Part shown: positions 7,936 through 19,740 of the stretch, piece after piece
Numbering within the stretch: the first letter of the stretch is position 1
How the letters are laid out: each line of letters opens with the position of its first letter
DNA from: Persephonella sp.
GTDB taxonomy: Bacteria; Aquificota; Aquificia; Aquificales; Hydrogenothermaceae
Direction: 5' to 3'
DNA: 36,643 bases
Assembly: GCA_026987075.1 (NCBI GenBank)
Contig: JALSNI010000047.1
Coordinates: 1-36,643 of the forward strand
Position numbers and translations under genes: made by a program
Notes under the pieces: model-generated
Database searches by the model: none
What the model was told of the DNA's origin: nothing
What the model saw: the letters and a program-made list of their open reading frames with translations, nothing else

Positions 7936-8631
7936 AAGACTTGTTTTTTGTGATATCATAAAATGTAGAAAAAAAAGAGGTTATTTCTGTGTTTCCTATA
8001 AAAGACAACATTCCAACAAGAACATTTCCTATTCTTACGGTGCTATTAATCGTAATAAACTGTATTGTGTTTCTCTATGAGTTATCTCTGCCTCCACAAT
8101 TTTTGAAACTCTTTATCCATCAGTATGGGTTGTTGCCTGTTGATATCCTTCAGTTCAGAATAGACAAAGTTATAACTTCAATGTTTATTCACGGTGGGTT
8201 TGCTCACCTTTTTGGTAACATGCTGTTCTTGTGGATATTTGGTAATAATGTTGAAGACGCTTTAGGAAAATTTAGGTTCATTATTTTCTATCTTATTTCT
8301 GGGTTTGGAGCTGCATTGACCCAGTCCGTAGTAAGTCTTACAGCTGGAAATCCTTTTATCCCTATGGTTGGAGCTTCAGGAGCTATAAGTGGAATATTAG
8401 CTGCATACATAAAACTTTATCCCCATGCAAAGGTCTTAACTTTTATACCTCCATTTTTCTTTATGTTGTTTGTTTTGCCTGCCTGGTTTTTTATAGGATA
8501 CTGGTTTTTCCTTCAGGTTCTCTTTGCTATTGTGGTTCCGCCAGGCATAGGAGGTGTAGCGTGGTATGCCCACATAGGAGGGTTTGTAACTGGTTGGTTT
8601 TTGATAGATATTCTGTATAGACCTTCAAAAA

Positions 8632-10398
<1,767 letters not shown>

Positions 10399-10412
10399 AT
10401 GGTATAAAATAT

Positions 10413-10431
10413 AACTTAAAAGAGTTAAGTT
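10413..10431. promoter_or_regulatory. Palindrome AACTTAA-aagag-TTAAGTT upstream of exbB
   Basis: Perfect 7-bp arms just downstream of TATAAAAT (10403-10410). Confidence 0.55.
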
Positions 10432-10440
10432 TGAGGTGGT

Positions 10441-10908
10441 GTGTTGTCTCTTACAGAAATAATTCTAAACATTGCCCTTATTGGTGGAGACCCAGTTCTC
10501 TACATTCTTATTTTGATGAGCATAATAGGTGTTGCTGTTGTTATTGAGAGATTAATCGTCATTCCCAAGATTGAGAAAAATATGATGAGTTATGACCCTC
10601 TAACACTTAAACTTTCTTTAGAAAAGCGGTTAGGAATTTTGGCAACCTTTGGTAATAATGCTCCATTTATAGGTCTTTTTGGAACAGTTTTAGGGATTAT
10701 AAAGGCATTTCACGACCTTGGAATTTCAAAAGAGTTTGGTGTGAGGGTTGTGATGACAGGTATATCGGAAGCCCTCGTTGCAACAGCAATGGGATTATTT
10801 GTTGCAATACCTTCTGTAATAGCATATAACTACTTTGTCAGAAGGGTGAAAAAAATTCTTCTTACTTATGAATATAAGAAAAATCTACCTGTAGATATGA
10901 GGGAGTGA
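10441..10908 (+). CDS. exbB: MotA/TolQ/ExbB proton channel family protein
   Basis: 155 aa; LATFGNNAPFIGLFGTVLGIIKAF, GISEALVATAMGLFVAIPSVIAYNYF. Confidence 0.93.
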   Translation: MLSLTEIILNIALIGGDPVLYILILMSIIGVAVVIERLIVIPKIEKNMMSYDPLTLKLSLEKRLGILATFGNNAPFIGLFGTVLGIIKAFHDLGISKEFGVRVVMTGISEALVATAMGLFVAIPSVIAYNYFVRRVKKILLTYEYKKNLPVDMRE

Positions 10909-11309
10909 TGAAACTTATAGATGATGACGACAGAGAAATATCTGAAATAAATATGACACCTTTTGTAGACATCATATTAGTTGTCCTTATAATATTTCTT
11001 GCCACTGCGACATTTATTGTGGAAGGTAAAATTCCACTAAACCTTCCAAAATCACAGACAGCAGAAACAGGTGAAATAAAAGAAAGAAAAATTATAATAA
11101 CAATAAAAAACGATGGTTCAATATTTTTAGATGATAAAAGGATTTCTAAAAAAGATTTAAAAGAAAAAATAAAAATATTGAACAAGAACAGCACTGTAGT
11201 GTTAAGAGCAGACAGGAATGTTCCATTCCAAAAGGTTGTTGATGTGATAGACATATGTAGAGCTGAAGGAATTGAAAAATACACTGTAGAAACTATGAGA
11301 TTTGAGTAG
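10905..11309 (+). CDS. exbD: Biopolymer transport protein ExbD/TolR
   Basis: EISEINMTPFVDIILVVLIIFL, C-terminal ADRNVPFQKVVDVIDICRAEG. Confidence 0.93.
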   Translation: MMKLIDDDDREISEINMTPFVDIILVVLIIFLATATFIVEGKIPLNLPKSQTAETGEIKERKIIITIKNDGSIFLDDKRISKKDLKEKIKILNKNSTVVLRADRNVPFQKVVDVIDICRAEGIEKYTVETMRFE

Positions 11310-11312
11310 CAT

Positions 11313-12188
11313 TTGGAAAGAGTTTTAGATGATAAAAAGGTTTTTTTAATAGGACTTTTAACGTCTATTCTTTTTCATGGAGTTATACTGTTATCCCTGA
11401 TATATTTGGGAAAACCAAAAGAAAAGGAGAAGCATAAAGAAAAAGTTGTTTACATAAACATAGTAAAGCCAAAAAAGAAAGAAAACAAAGCTCCTAAAGT
11501 AAGGAAGAAAATTCCTAAAGGACAGAAAAAACAGATTAAGCCAAAAATAAAACCTAAAAAACATACTGTGATTAAAAAAACACCGCCAAAAATTAAAAAG
11601 AAAGTAAACGAACAAAAAAAGATACAACCAAAACCTATAAAAAAAGTTACAAAAACAGGAAAAGCGAAAAAAATTTCTAAAAAAGAACTCAAAATCCCCC
11701 AGATAAAACAAAAAGAATTACAGGAAGTAACAAAAGAAATCCAAAATATAAAAATAGATGAAAATATGTTAGAAGCGGACAGCTTCAATATATCAAATTT
11801 AAAAGGAAAAGAACTTATATATCAACATGGAACAACAGAAGAGAAAAGGGAAGAAAAAGTATCAGATGAAGACATTCTTGCTTACATAAAGGAACTTGAA
11901 AGATATTTAAACGAACTTGCAAGAAAGAAAGACCTTTATCCTCCGATGGCAAAAAGATTAAGAATTGAAGGGTCTTTAGTTGTAAGATTTACTATTAAAG
12001 CAGACGGCTCTGTTGATGAAAACTCCATTCAGATAATAGACAGCAGCAGCTACAACATTTTAGACAAAGGTGCAGTAAAACTGATAAAAAAGTATGTTCC
12101 TATGTTTGCCCAAAAGTATGGTAAAAAACCTCCGAAAGGGGATTTAACAATAGAGTTGCCAATAACTTTTGAGATAATAGGTTGGTAA
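11313..12188 (+). CDS. tonB: TonB family protein
   Basis: N-terminal TM, Lys/Pro-rich linker, C-terminal YPPMAKRLRIEGSLVVRFTIKADGSV; TTG start; follows exbBD. Confidence 0.92.
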   Translation: MERVLDDKKVFLIGLLTSILFHGVILLSLIYLGKPKEKEKHKEKVVYINIVKPKKKENKAPKVRKKIPKGQKKQIKPKIKPKKHTVIKKTPPKIKKKVNEQKKIQPKPIKKVTKTGKAKKISKKELKIPQIKQKELQEVTKEIQNIKIDENMLEADSFNISNLKGKELIYQHGTTEEKREEKVSDEDILAYIKELERYLNELARKKDLYPPMAKRLRIEGSLVVRFTIKADGSVDENSIQIIDSSSYNILDKGAVKLIKKYVPMFAQKYGKKPPKGDLTIELPITFEIIGW

Positions 12189-12628
12189 TGAAAAAGGTTT
12201 ATATTTTTACAGATGGTTCATCTTTAGGAAATCCAGGACCAGGGGGCTGGTGTGCTATTCTCCGATACAACAAACACGAAAAAATACTGAAAGGAGGAAA
12301 AAAACAAACAACAAATAATGAAATGGAATTAACAGCAGTTTTAGAAAGTCTAAAAGCATTAAAAGAACCCTGTGAAGTGTATCTTTATTCTGACTCAAAA
12401 TATGTAGTAGATGCTATTGAAAACTGGATACATGATTGGGCAAAAAAAGGATGGAAAAATGCAAAAAAAAAGGACATTTCTCATAAAAGTTTATGGAAAG
12501 AAATTTATAATTTAATGAAAAAACACAAAATCTACACATTTTGGGTAAAAGGGCATTCTGGACACAAAGAAAATGAGCTTTGTGACAGAATAGCAAAAGA
12601 AGAAGCAATAAGATACAGGGGGGAGTAA
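12188..12628 (+). CDS. rnhA: Ribonuclease HI
   Basis: IFTDGSSLGNPGPGGW, NNEMELTAV, YSDSKYVVDAI, WVKGHSGHKENELCDRIA; ATG at 12188 overlaps tonB stop. Confidence 0.96.
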   Translation: MKKVYIFTDGSSLGNPGPGGWCAILRYNKHEKILKGGKKQTTNNEMELTAVLESLKALKEPCEVYLYSDSKYVVDAIENWIHDWAKKGWKNAKKKDISHKSLWKEIYNLMKKHKIYTFWVKGHSGHKENELCDRIAKEEAIRYRGE

Positions 12629-12629
12629 A

Positions 12630-13055
12630 ATGGAAGTTATATTTATTACAGATATGTTTCAGCCAGCTGAGGAAGAAAACATCCATCACAATACAGGTAT
12701 TTTTGGAAATAAATTAGCCAACTGGATTGCTGGGAAATTGGTCAATTACAACTACAAGCCTAAAGTTATCCAACAAGATTGGGGGTGGCAGGTGCTTTTA
12801 GAAGAAAAGCCATATTTGTTGTATATTGGATGTCATAATCTGTGGGATGGAGAAGATTTAGATGCTGGTTTTGTAAAATGGCGATGTTTCACAAAAATAG
12901 AGGAGACTGGATTTTTAACTAAACTACGGAAAAACATTTTATTTTCTGAATTTGAAAAAAAGATAGGAAGAGTAGATTTTTATTTAAAGAATATTTTGTT
13001 TTCTGAAAATAGGATTAAAGTCATAACCATAGAAAATGATATGTCTGTTCATTAG
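12630..13055 (+). CDS. Hypothetical protein
   Basis: 141 aa ORF tightly spaced between rnhA and radA; no recognised motif. Confidence 0.65.
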   Translation: MEVIFITDMFQPAEEENIHHNTGIFGNKLANWIAGKLVNYNYKPKVIQQDWGWQVLLEEKPYLLYIGCHNLWDGEDLDAGFVKWRCFTKIEETGFLTKLRKNILFSEFEKKIGRVDFYLKNILFSENRIKVITIENDMSVH

Positions 13056-13063
13056 AGGAGAAA

Positions 13064-14407
13064 ATGGGCAAAATTAAAACAGTCTACATCTGCTCCCAGT
13101 GTGGAGCTACATTCCCTACGTGGTCTGGTAGATGTGCTTCCTGTGGAAGCTGGAACACTCTAACGGAAGAAATAAAAACAAAAAGCCAGGCTAAAAAAGA
13201 AAGAGGCAAATCTTCCTATAACAGACCAATTCCAATAACAAAAGCAAGTATAGAAGAGAAACAAGAGAGATTATCAACAGGAATAAAAACTTTAGATGAA
13301 GCTCTTGGAGGAGGCATTGTTCCCGGACAGGTTATTCTTATATCTGGAGAACCGGGAATAGGAAAATCAACTTTACTGTTGCAGGTCTCATCCAACATCT
13401 CTGCATATAAAAAGGTGCTTTACATTACAGGAGAGGAATCAGTCCATCAAGTTTATCTTAGAGGACAAAGAATTGGTGCTGTTAGCGAAAATCTACACAT
13501 CCTTTCAGAAACAGAGCTTAACAGCATACTTCACATCATAAAAGATTTTAAACCTGATTTCGTAATAGTAGATTCTGTTCAAACTTTATATTCAGCAGAT
13601 TTAGAGTCTGCTCCCGGTTCTGTGTCGCAAGTGAGAGAAGTAAGCAGTAAACTTACAGAAATTGCTAAAATTACTAATATTCCTGTTATTATTGTTGGAC
13701 AGGTTACTAAAGAAGGTAGTATAGCAGGTCCTAAAGTATTAGAGCATGTGGTGGATACAGTGGCTCAGTTTGAGGGAGAAAGGGGACACGCATACAGGGT
13801 TTTAAAAATAGTAAAAAACAGGTTTGGGGCATCAGGAGAGATAGCTGTCTTTTCTATGGAAGAAAAAGGTCTTAAAGAAGTAGAAGACCCATCTTCATTT
13901 TTTCTTTCAGAAAGACCTGAAGGTAAGTCAGGTAGTATAATATTTCCATTTACAGAAGGTGCAAAACCTGTTTTAGTGGAAGTTCAGGCTCTTGTATCAA
14001 AAACTGTTTATGCAGTTCCCCAGCGAAAAACACAGGGGTTTGACATAAACAGACTGTCTATACTAATAGCAATTATTGAAAAAGAGATAGGAATATTTTT
14101 GAAAGATAAAGACATATTTGTAAATGTTGTTGGTGGGGTTAGTATCAAAGAGCCAGCTGTTGACCTTCCAGTAGCCCTTGCCATTATATCTTCTATTATA
14201 GACAAACCTGTTCCCTCTAATCTTACAGCATTTGGTGAAATTGGTCTGACAGGTGAGATAAGGTCTGTTTATTATACAGAACACAGAATAAAGGAAGCAA
14301 AGAAGTTTGGTTTTGATAAAATTATTGTCCCTTATTCTACAGAGGTTGAAGACAAATCGTTAATTAAAGTAAAAAACATCCAGGAGGCTGTAAGCTATCT
14401 AAGATGA
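13064..14407 (+). CDS. radA: DNA repair protein RadA
   Basis: CSQCGATFPTWSGRCASCGSWN zinc finger, GEPGIGKSTLLLQ Walker A, KNRFG motif. Confidence 0.97.
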   Translation: MGKIKTVYICSQCGATFPTWSGRCASCGSWNTLTEEIKTKSQAKKERGKSSYNRPIPITKASIEEKQERLSTGIKTLDEALGGGIVPGQVILISGEPGIGKSTLLLQVSSNISAYKKVLYITGEESVHQVYLRGQRIGAVSENLHILSETELNSILHIIKDFKPDFVIVDSVQTLYSADLESAPGSVSQVREVSSKLTEIAKITNIPVIIVGQVTKEGSIAGPKVLEHVVDTVAQFEGERGHAYRVLKIVKNRFGASGEIAVFSMEEKGLKEVEDPSSFFLSERPEGKSGSIIFPFTEGAKPVLVEVQALVSKTVYAVPQRKTQGFDINRLSILIAIIEKEIGIFLKDKDIFVNVVGGVSIKEPAVDLPVALAIISSIIDKPVPSNLTAFGEIGLTGEIRSVYYTEHRIKEAKKFGFDKIIVPYSTEVEDKSLIKVKNIQEAVSYLR

Positions 14408-15051
14408 AAGACCAGGTTAAAAAACATCTAAAAATTCTGCAAGAATTAGGATACGAACATATTTTTGTTGAAAAATATTCTGAAGACAAAGAGGAAAAAG
14501 AAAAAAAATTGAAAGAAATAGATAGACAGATACAGCAGTGCAAAAAATGTGACCTTTACAAAAACAGAAAACAGGCAGTTCTCGGTGAGGGAAATCCTAA
14601 TTCTCCCCTCATGTTTATCGGTGAAGCCCCTGGTGGAGATGAAGACAAGTTAGGAAGACCATTTGTTGGAAGAGCTGGAAAACTACTGACAAAACTGATT
14701 GAAGCAGCAGGACACAAAAGAGAAGAATTTTATATAACAAACATATGTAAATGTAGACCACCAAATAACAGAACACCTACACCGTGGGAGATGGAAGCAT
14801 GTTTTCCATATCTTGAGCAACAACTTCAGATAATAAAGCCAAAAGTTCTCTGTCTTTTAGGAGCAACAGCGGCAAGGGCATTTTTGAAAAGAAATGTGGC
14901 GATAACAAAAGAAAGAGGAAGTATAATAAACTGGAATGATAAACTTCTCTATCTGACTTATCATCCAGCGTATGTTTTAAGAAATCCAAATGCAGAGATT
15001 ACATTATTTGAAGATATAAAAAAAGCAATAGAACTTGCAATTGAAAAATAG
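14404..15051 (+). CDS. Uracil-DNA glycosylase, family 4-type (Fe-S)
   Basis: CKKCDLYKNRKQAVLGEG, GEAPGGDEDKLGRPFVGRAGKLL, NICKCRPPNNRTP, HPAYVLR. Confidence 0.93.
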   Translation: MKDQVKKHLKILQELGYEHIFVEKYSEDKEEKEKKLKEIDRQIQQCKKCDLYKNRKQAVLGEGNPNSPLMFIGEAPGGDEDKLGRPFVGRAGKLLTKLIEAAGHKREEFYITNICKCRPPNNRTPTPWEMEACFPYLEQQLQIIKPKVLCLLGATAARAFLKRNVAITKERGSIINWNDKLLYLTYHPAYVLRNPNAEITLFEDIKKAIELAIEK

Positions 15052-15102
15052 CTCTGATTTCACTATTATTATTTTGGTATAAATCTTGTATAAGGGGGAA
15101 TC

Positions 15103-15792
15103 TTGGAGAGAAAGTTAGCTGTTGCTCTTGATGTAAGAGATAAAAACAGTGCATTGAAAATTTTAGATGATTTAAAAGGAAAGAATCTTATTATAAAAAT
15201 AGGTTATGCCCTTTTTCTAAAGGAAGGGTTTGAGATTATTACACATGTAAAAGAAAGAGGATTTGAAGTATTTCTTGACCTTAAGCTCCACGACATACCA
15301 AATACTGTTTATAATGCTGTTTTATCTGCGGTTGATAAGAAGATAGATTATCTGACCCTTCATGCATTAGGCGGCAGAGAAATGCTTTTAAAAGCAGTGG
15401 AGGCAAAAAATAATTCGAAATTGAAACTCCTTGCTGTAACTGTTCTGACCAGCCACAGTGAAGATTATATGGAATTTTTAGGTTCTAAATATTCACTCCA
15501 GCAGTTTGCACTGAAGCTTGCACAGACAGCTGTTGAAGTCGGTGTAGATGGAATAGTGTCCTCTCCTTTTGAGGTTAGAACTTTAAAAAACTCTATCGGC
15601 AAAGAATTTTTAGCAGTTACTCCGGGAATTCGGCTTGGAGAAGAAAAAAAAGACGACCAAAAAAGGACAGCAACGCCAGAGTTTGCAATCAAAGAAGGAG
15701 CAAACATATTAGTTATTGGAAGACCTATCCTCAGCTCAAGAAACAAAAGAGAGTTAGTGGAGGAAATACTGCAAAAAATAAACAATGCTTAA
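15103..15792 (+). CDS. pyrF: Orotidine 5'-phosphate decarboxylase
   Basis: LAVALDV, FLDLKLHDIPNTV, TPGIRL, VIGRPI; TTG start. Confidence 0.96.
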   Translation: MERKLAVALDVRDKNSALKILDDLKGKNLIIKIGYALFLKEGFEIITHVKERGFEVFLDLKLHDIPNTVYNAVLSAVDKKIDYLTLHALGGREMLLKAVEAKNNSKLKLLAVTVLTSHSEDYMEFLGSKYSLQQFALKLAQTAVEVGVDGIVSSPFEVRTLKNSIGKEFLAVTPGIRLGEEKKDDQKRTATPEFAIKEGANILVIGRPILSSRNKRELVEEILQKINNA

Positions 15793-17089
15793 ACATAAAC
15801 TTGAGCTTAAGCTTAAAAATAAACTTGTTCTTACTGTAAGTTTAAAGCAGCAGCTTTCTCTTCTTTTATTACCTAAATTAGAGTTAAAAGAAGCTATAAA
15901 AACAGAATTAGAAGAAAATCCTTTTTTAGAAGAAATCTATAATTTAGAAATAGACTACGAACCAGTAAAAGATTTTTCTAAATACTACGAAGAAGAAGAC
16001 AAATCTGTATACAACAGATTAGCCTATAAACCTTCTTTAATGGACATGTTAGAATTTCAGATAGATTTAGAATTTGAGGGAAAAGATAAGGAAATAGCCT
16101 CTGAAATTATAGGAAATATTGACGAAAAAGGATTTCTCCAGGTCTCAGTAGAAGAAATTGCTCAAAAAACAAAAACAACTACCCAGCGCGTTGAAGAAAT
16201 AAGAAAAAAAATAACAAGATTAGAACCAACAGGAATAGCATCTAAAGACATAAAAGAATCATTGCTCATTCAGTATGAAGAATTTTTTGGAATTGATAGT
16301 GAAGTGGAAGAAGTTATAACAGAAGGATTAGAGTGTTTAACAGACATAAGGTGTCTAAAGGATAGATTTCCCTACATAAAAAAAGAAAAACTTCAGGAAA
16401 TATTGTGTAACATAAAAAGTCTGAAACCATATCCAGTATTGAACTATACAGATGAACCAACAAGATACATAGAACCTGATGTTTATGTTTATGATAGAGG
16501 AGACAGTTTTGAAGTGGTTGTAAACGAAACAGACATACCAAAACTAAAACTTACAACCTCTTACAGAAATTTACTCAGAGACAACACACTTCCTGAGCAT
16601 ACAAAAAAATTCCTGAATGAGAAATTGCAAAGGGCTATTGGTATCATAAAGGGAATAGAGCAGAGAAGAGAAAACTTAAAAAAAATCACAGAAGTGCTTG
16701 TAAACTATCAGGCAGATTTCATAAGAAAAGGTAGAGAACATTTAAAGCCCCTCATACTGAAAGACGTTGCTGAAAAGGTAGAGCTTCACGAGTCAACTGT
16801 TAGCAGGATAGTTTCCAGCAAATATGTCCAGCTCCCAACAGGTATAGTTCCTTTAAAAACATTTTTCTCATCAAAGCTTAGCTCTACCAGTGGAGATATA
16901 TCAACAGAGAAGGTAAAATATATGATTGCCCAGCTGATAGAAAAGGAGGACAAGAGAAAACCTCTCAGCGACCAGAAGATAGCAGACATATTGAAGAAAA
17001 AAGGTATTAATGTTGCAAGAAGAACAGTTACAAAATACAGAGAACAATTAAATATACCTGATTCAAGGACAAGGAGGATAAAGCAATGA
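15785..17089 (+). CDS. rpoN: RNA polymerase sigma-54 factor
   Basis: N-terminal region-I-like LSLKQQLSLLLLPKLELKEAI, C-terminal ARRTVTKYREQLNIPDSRTRR RpoN box. Confidence 0.96.
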   Translation: MLKHKLELKLKNKLVLTVSLKQQLSLLLLPKLELKEAIKTELEENPFLEEIYNLEIDYEPVKDFSKYYEEEDKSVYNRLAYKPSLMDMLEFQIDLEFEGKDKEIASEIIGNIDEKGFLQVSVEEIAQKTKTTTQRVEEIRKKITRLEPTGIASKDIKESLLIQYEEFFGIDSEVEEVITEGLECLTDIRCLKDRFPYIKKEKLQEILCNIKSLKPYPVLNYTDEPTRYIEPDVYVYDRGDSFEVVVNETDIPKLKLTTSYRNLLRDNTLPEHTKKFLNEKLQRAIGIIKGIEQRRENLKKITEVLVNYQADFIRKGREHLKPLILKDVAEKVELHESTVSRIVSSKYVQLPTGIVPLKTFFSSKLSSTSGDISTEKVKYMIAQLIEKEDKRKPLSDQKIADILKKKGINVARRTVTKYREQLNIPDSRTRRIKQ

Positions 17090-17649
17090 GAGTAGAGCAT
17101 GTGGGAAAAAACATTGACGTAACTGAGTTTATCAAAAGCTACACAGAGCACAAGTTAGAAAGGCTAAAACCTTATATCAAAGACATTGATTTATCTGAAG
17201 ACTCTGTTCAGGTAAGAGTTACCTATTCGTTTGAAAAACATAGACACAGGAACAGAGTAGATATAGATGTTTACTTTAACACTCCCGGTGGTGGTGTAAT
17301 CCATGCATGGGAAGAAAGTAACGACCTCTATTCGGCTATAGATTTTGTTATAGATGAGGTAGAAAGACAGTTAGTGAGATTAAAAAGCCGTAGAAAAGAA
17401 GAAGCAAGAAGGCTTGCAAGAGCTGAAAAAATGAAGCAGACTGTTCCACAAGAAGAAAGTATAGAAAGGCCTCTTATCGTTCAGGAACCGATGCCATTAG
17501 AAAAACCCCTTTCTGTAGAAGATGCAATGATGCTTCTTGAAGAGACAGGAGCATTTTTCCTCCCTTTCAGAAATGCAGAAACGGGAGAGATAAACGTTAT
17601 ATACAGAAAGAAAGCTGGAAATTATGGTCTTATAACCCCCGGAGTTTAA
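17086..17649 (+). CDS. hpf: Ribosome hibernation promoting factor, long form
   Basis: N-terminal YfiA-like domain, C-terminal LVIQEPMPLEKPLSVEDAMMLLEETGAFFLPFRNAETGEINVIYRKKAGNYGLITP. Confidence 0.93.
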   Translation: MRVEHVGKNIDVTEFIKSYTEHKLERLKPYIKDIDLSEDSVQVRVTYSFEKHRHRNRVDIDVYFNTPGGGVIHAWEESNDLYSAIDFVIDEVERQLVRLKSRRKEEARRLARAEKMKQTVPQEESIERPLIVQEPMPLEKPLSVEDAMMLLEETGAFFLPFRNAETGEINVIYRKKAGNYGLITPGV

Positions 17650-17654
17650 CAGAA

Positions 17655-17683
17655 TTGACAAAAAGGTTCTGATATGTAATAAT
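17655..17683 (+). promoter_or_regulatory. Putative sigma70 promoter of rplM-rpsI
   Basis: TTGACA (17655-17660), 16-bp spacer, TAATAA(T). Confidence 0.5.
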
Positions 17684-17724
17684 TTTTGACTTGTTGGACA
17701 ACACAAAACTGTAAGAGGAGGACT

Positions 17725-18177
17725 ATGAAAACAGTAGATGCCCGTAAGTTAGATATTAAAAGAGAATGGTATGTGATTGATGCAACAGGGAAAAATCTTG
17801 GAAGACTCGCAACATTGATAGCAAATGTTTTAAGAGGCAAACACAAACCTTACTTCCAGCCAGACGTTGATGTTGGAGATTTTGTTATAGTGCTCAATGC
17901 AGACAAGATAACAGTAACTGGTAAAAAGCTGACAGACAAACTTTACAAATACCACACCCACAGACCTGGTGGACTGAGGGTAAGGTCTCTCCAGTGGATG
18001 CTTGAGCACAAACCAGAAGAAGTGATAAGACTTGCTGTTGAAAGGATGCTCCCTAAAAATAAGCTCCAAAAAAGATTTATGAAAAGACTGAAAGTTTACA
18101 CAGGCTCTGAGCATAAACACCACGCTCAAAAGCCCAAAAATCTTGAAGAGTTAACAGCTCTTTGGAAAAACTTTTAA
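17725..18177 (+). CDS. rplM: 50S ribosomal protein L13
   Basis: WYVIDATGKNLGRLATLIANVLRGKHKP; ATG at 17725 with SD GAGGA is more plausible than the 17686 ORF start. Confidence 0.97.
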   Translation: MKTVDARKLDIKREWYVIDATGKNLGRLATLIANVLRGKHKPYFQPDVDVGDFVIVLNADKITVTGKKLTDKLYKYHTHRPGGLRVRSLQWMLEHKPEEVIRLAVERMLPKNKLQKRFMKRLKVYTGSEHKHHAQKPKNLEELTALWKNF

Positions 18178-18198
18178 GCATTATGGAGGTAAAAAACC

Positions 18199-18627
18199 TT
18201 GGCAGAGATAGTAAAGATAGACCCTAAGGTTGCAAAATACGGAACAGGGAGAAGAAAAGAAGCTGTTGCAAGGGTTTGGATATTTCCCGGTTCAGGAAAA
18301 CTTTATGTGAAAAGCTCTTCTGGAAAAGAATGGGAAGGAAAGGAATATTTTGAGAGGGACATACTGATTGAAAAGATAAACATGCCTTTTGTTGTTACAG
18401 AAACACTTGGAAAGTTTGATGTGTATGCAACAGTAAAAGGTAGCGGAAAGCCTGCACAGGCAGAAGCTGTCATGTATGGAATAGCAAAGGCACTTCTTTC
18501 GTATAATCCAGAACTGAGACCTTCACTCAAGTCAGCAGGACTTCTAACAAGAGATGCAAGAATAAAAGAAAGAAAGAAATATGCACAGATGGGTGCAAGA
18601 GCCAAATACAGATGGTCTAAGCGTTAA
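18199..18627 (+). CDS. rpsI: 30S ribosomal protein S9
   Basis: YGTGRRKEAVARVWIFPGSG ... ARAKYRWSKR; TTG start with GGAGGT. Confidence 0.97.
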   Translation: MAEIVKIDPKVAKYGTGRRKEAVARVWIFPGSGKLYVKSSSGKEWEGKEYFERDILIEKINMPFVVTETLGKFDVYATVKGSGKPAQAEAVMYGIAKALLSYNPELRPSLKSAGLLTRDARIKERKKYAQMGARAKYRWSKR

Positions 18628-18631
18628 TACA

Positions 18632-18651
18632 GGGAGATTTCTCTCCCTTTT
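18632..18651 (+). terminator. Rho-independent terminator after rpsI
   Basis: GGGAGA-tttc-TCTCCC followed by TTTT. Confidence 0.75.
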
Positions 18652-18662
18652 ACTAATTAACA

Positions 18663-19697
18663 ATGAAAATAGGAATAATCGGTGCTTCTGGATATACAGG
18701 AGCAGAGCTTATCAGAGGCCTTTCCTACTACAGGGAAGTAGAGATAAACCAGATAGTATCAAGAAGTTTTGCAGGTAAAAAACTAAAAGATGTTTTTCCA
18801 CACTTGTCTTACAGCAGATATCAGGATTTAACCTTTGAGGAAGAGGCAGATTTAGACTCTTCAGACTTTTATTTTCTTGCTCTTCCCCATCAGCCTTCAG
18901 TAGAGCTTGTAAAATCACTGCACGGAAAAGGGAAAAAGATTATTGACCTTTCTGCTGCATACAGGATAAAAAATCCTGACGCTTATTTAGAGTATTACGG
19001 ATTTGAGCATAAGTATTCAGATTTACTCTACCAGTCAGTTTATGGACTTCCTGAGATTTTCAGAGAAGAGATTGAAAATGCATCTGTCGTTGCAAATCCC
19101 GGATGTTATCCAACAGCAACGCTACTTGCAATATTTCCCGCTGTAAAGGAAGGAGTTGTTCAGTCAGACAGCATAACAGTTAATGCCCTTTCAGGGATTT
19201 CTGGAGCAGGAAGAAGCTTAAAACAGCAGTTTCATTATCCAGAAGCATATGGAGATGTCTATGCTTATAAACCTATTAAACACAGACATATTCCAGAGAT
19301 AGAAAATGTTATAAACACTATTTCAGAAAGAAAGCTAACAGTAAGGTTTACTCCCCACATAATACCTGTATCAAGGGGAATGGTTGCAACCATTACATTT
19401 AAAACCAGTATGAACAAAAAGCAGTTAGAAGAGCTATACAGATTAGAATACAGATACGAACCATTTATCAGGATAGTAAATCAGCCTCCCCATATAAAAA
19501 ATGTTGTAGGTTCAAACTTTTGCGACATATACATTGATTATGATAAAAGGACAGGAGATGCAGTTATCATATCAGCCATTGATAACATTGGGAAAGGTGC
19601 ATCTCTTCAAGCTCTGCAAAACTTTAACATCATGAATAAAATTCCTGAAGATAAATATCTGATGGAAATATCCCACATCTCAATTCTATTTCCCTAA
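18663..19697 (+). CDS. argC: N-acetyl-gamma-glutamyl-phosphate reductase
   Basis: IGIIGASGYTGAELIRGL, NPGCYPTATLLA, GISGAGRS. Confidence 0.96.
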   Translation: MKIGIIGASGYTGAELIRGLSYYREVEINQIVSRSFAGKKLKDVFPHLSYSRYQDLTFEEEADLDSSDFYFLALPHQPSVELVKSLHGKGKKIIDLSAAYRIKNPDAYLEYYGFEHKYSDLLYQSVYGLPEIFREEIENASVVANPGCYPTATLLAIFPAVKEGVVQSDSITVNALSGISGAGRSLKQQFHYPEAYGDVYAYKPIKHRHIPEIENVINTISERKLTVRFTPHIIPVSRGMVATITFKTSMNKKQLEELYRLEYRYEPFIRIVNQPPHIKNVVGSNFCDIYIDYDKRTGDAVIISAIDNIGKGASLQALQNFNIMNKIPEDKYLMEISHISILFP

Positions 19698-19740
19698 ATG
19701 ATGTTAAAATATTGAAAAAATCAGATACAGCAGGTATCAA

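Noticed and set aside
11391-11788. Overlapping minus-strand Phe-rich ORFs (106 and 112 aa)
   Set aside because: They are antisense shadows of the Lys-rich tonB linker (AAA/AAG read as TTT/CTT); no SD or domain.
12465-12474. Poly-A (A9) tract in rnhA
   Set aside because: Similar homopolymer to the usher slip site, but the reading frame is intact and ends normally, so no frameshift is needed; it shows that A9 runs alone are not special here.
17686-17724. Upstream start of the L13 ORF (MTCWTTQNCKRRT extension)
   Set aside because: The extension is not L13-like; ATG at 17725 is preceded by a good SD (AGAGGAGG) and a promoter lies just upstream.
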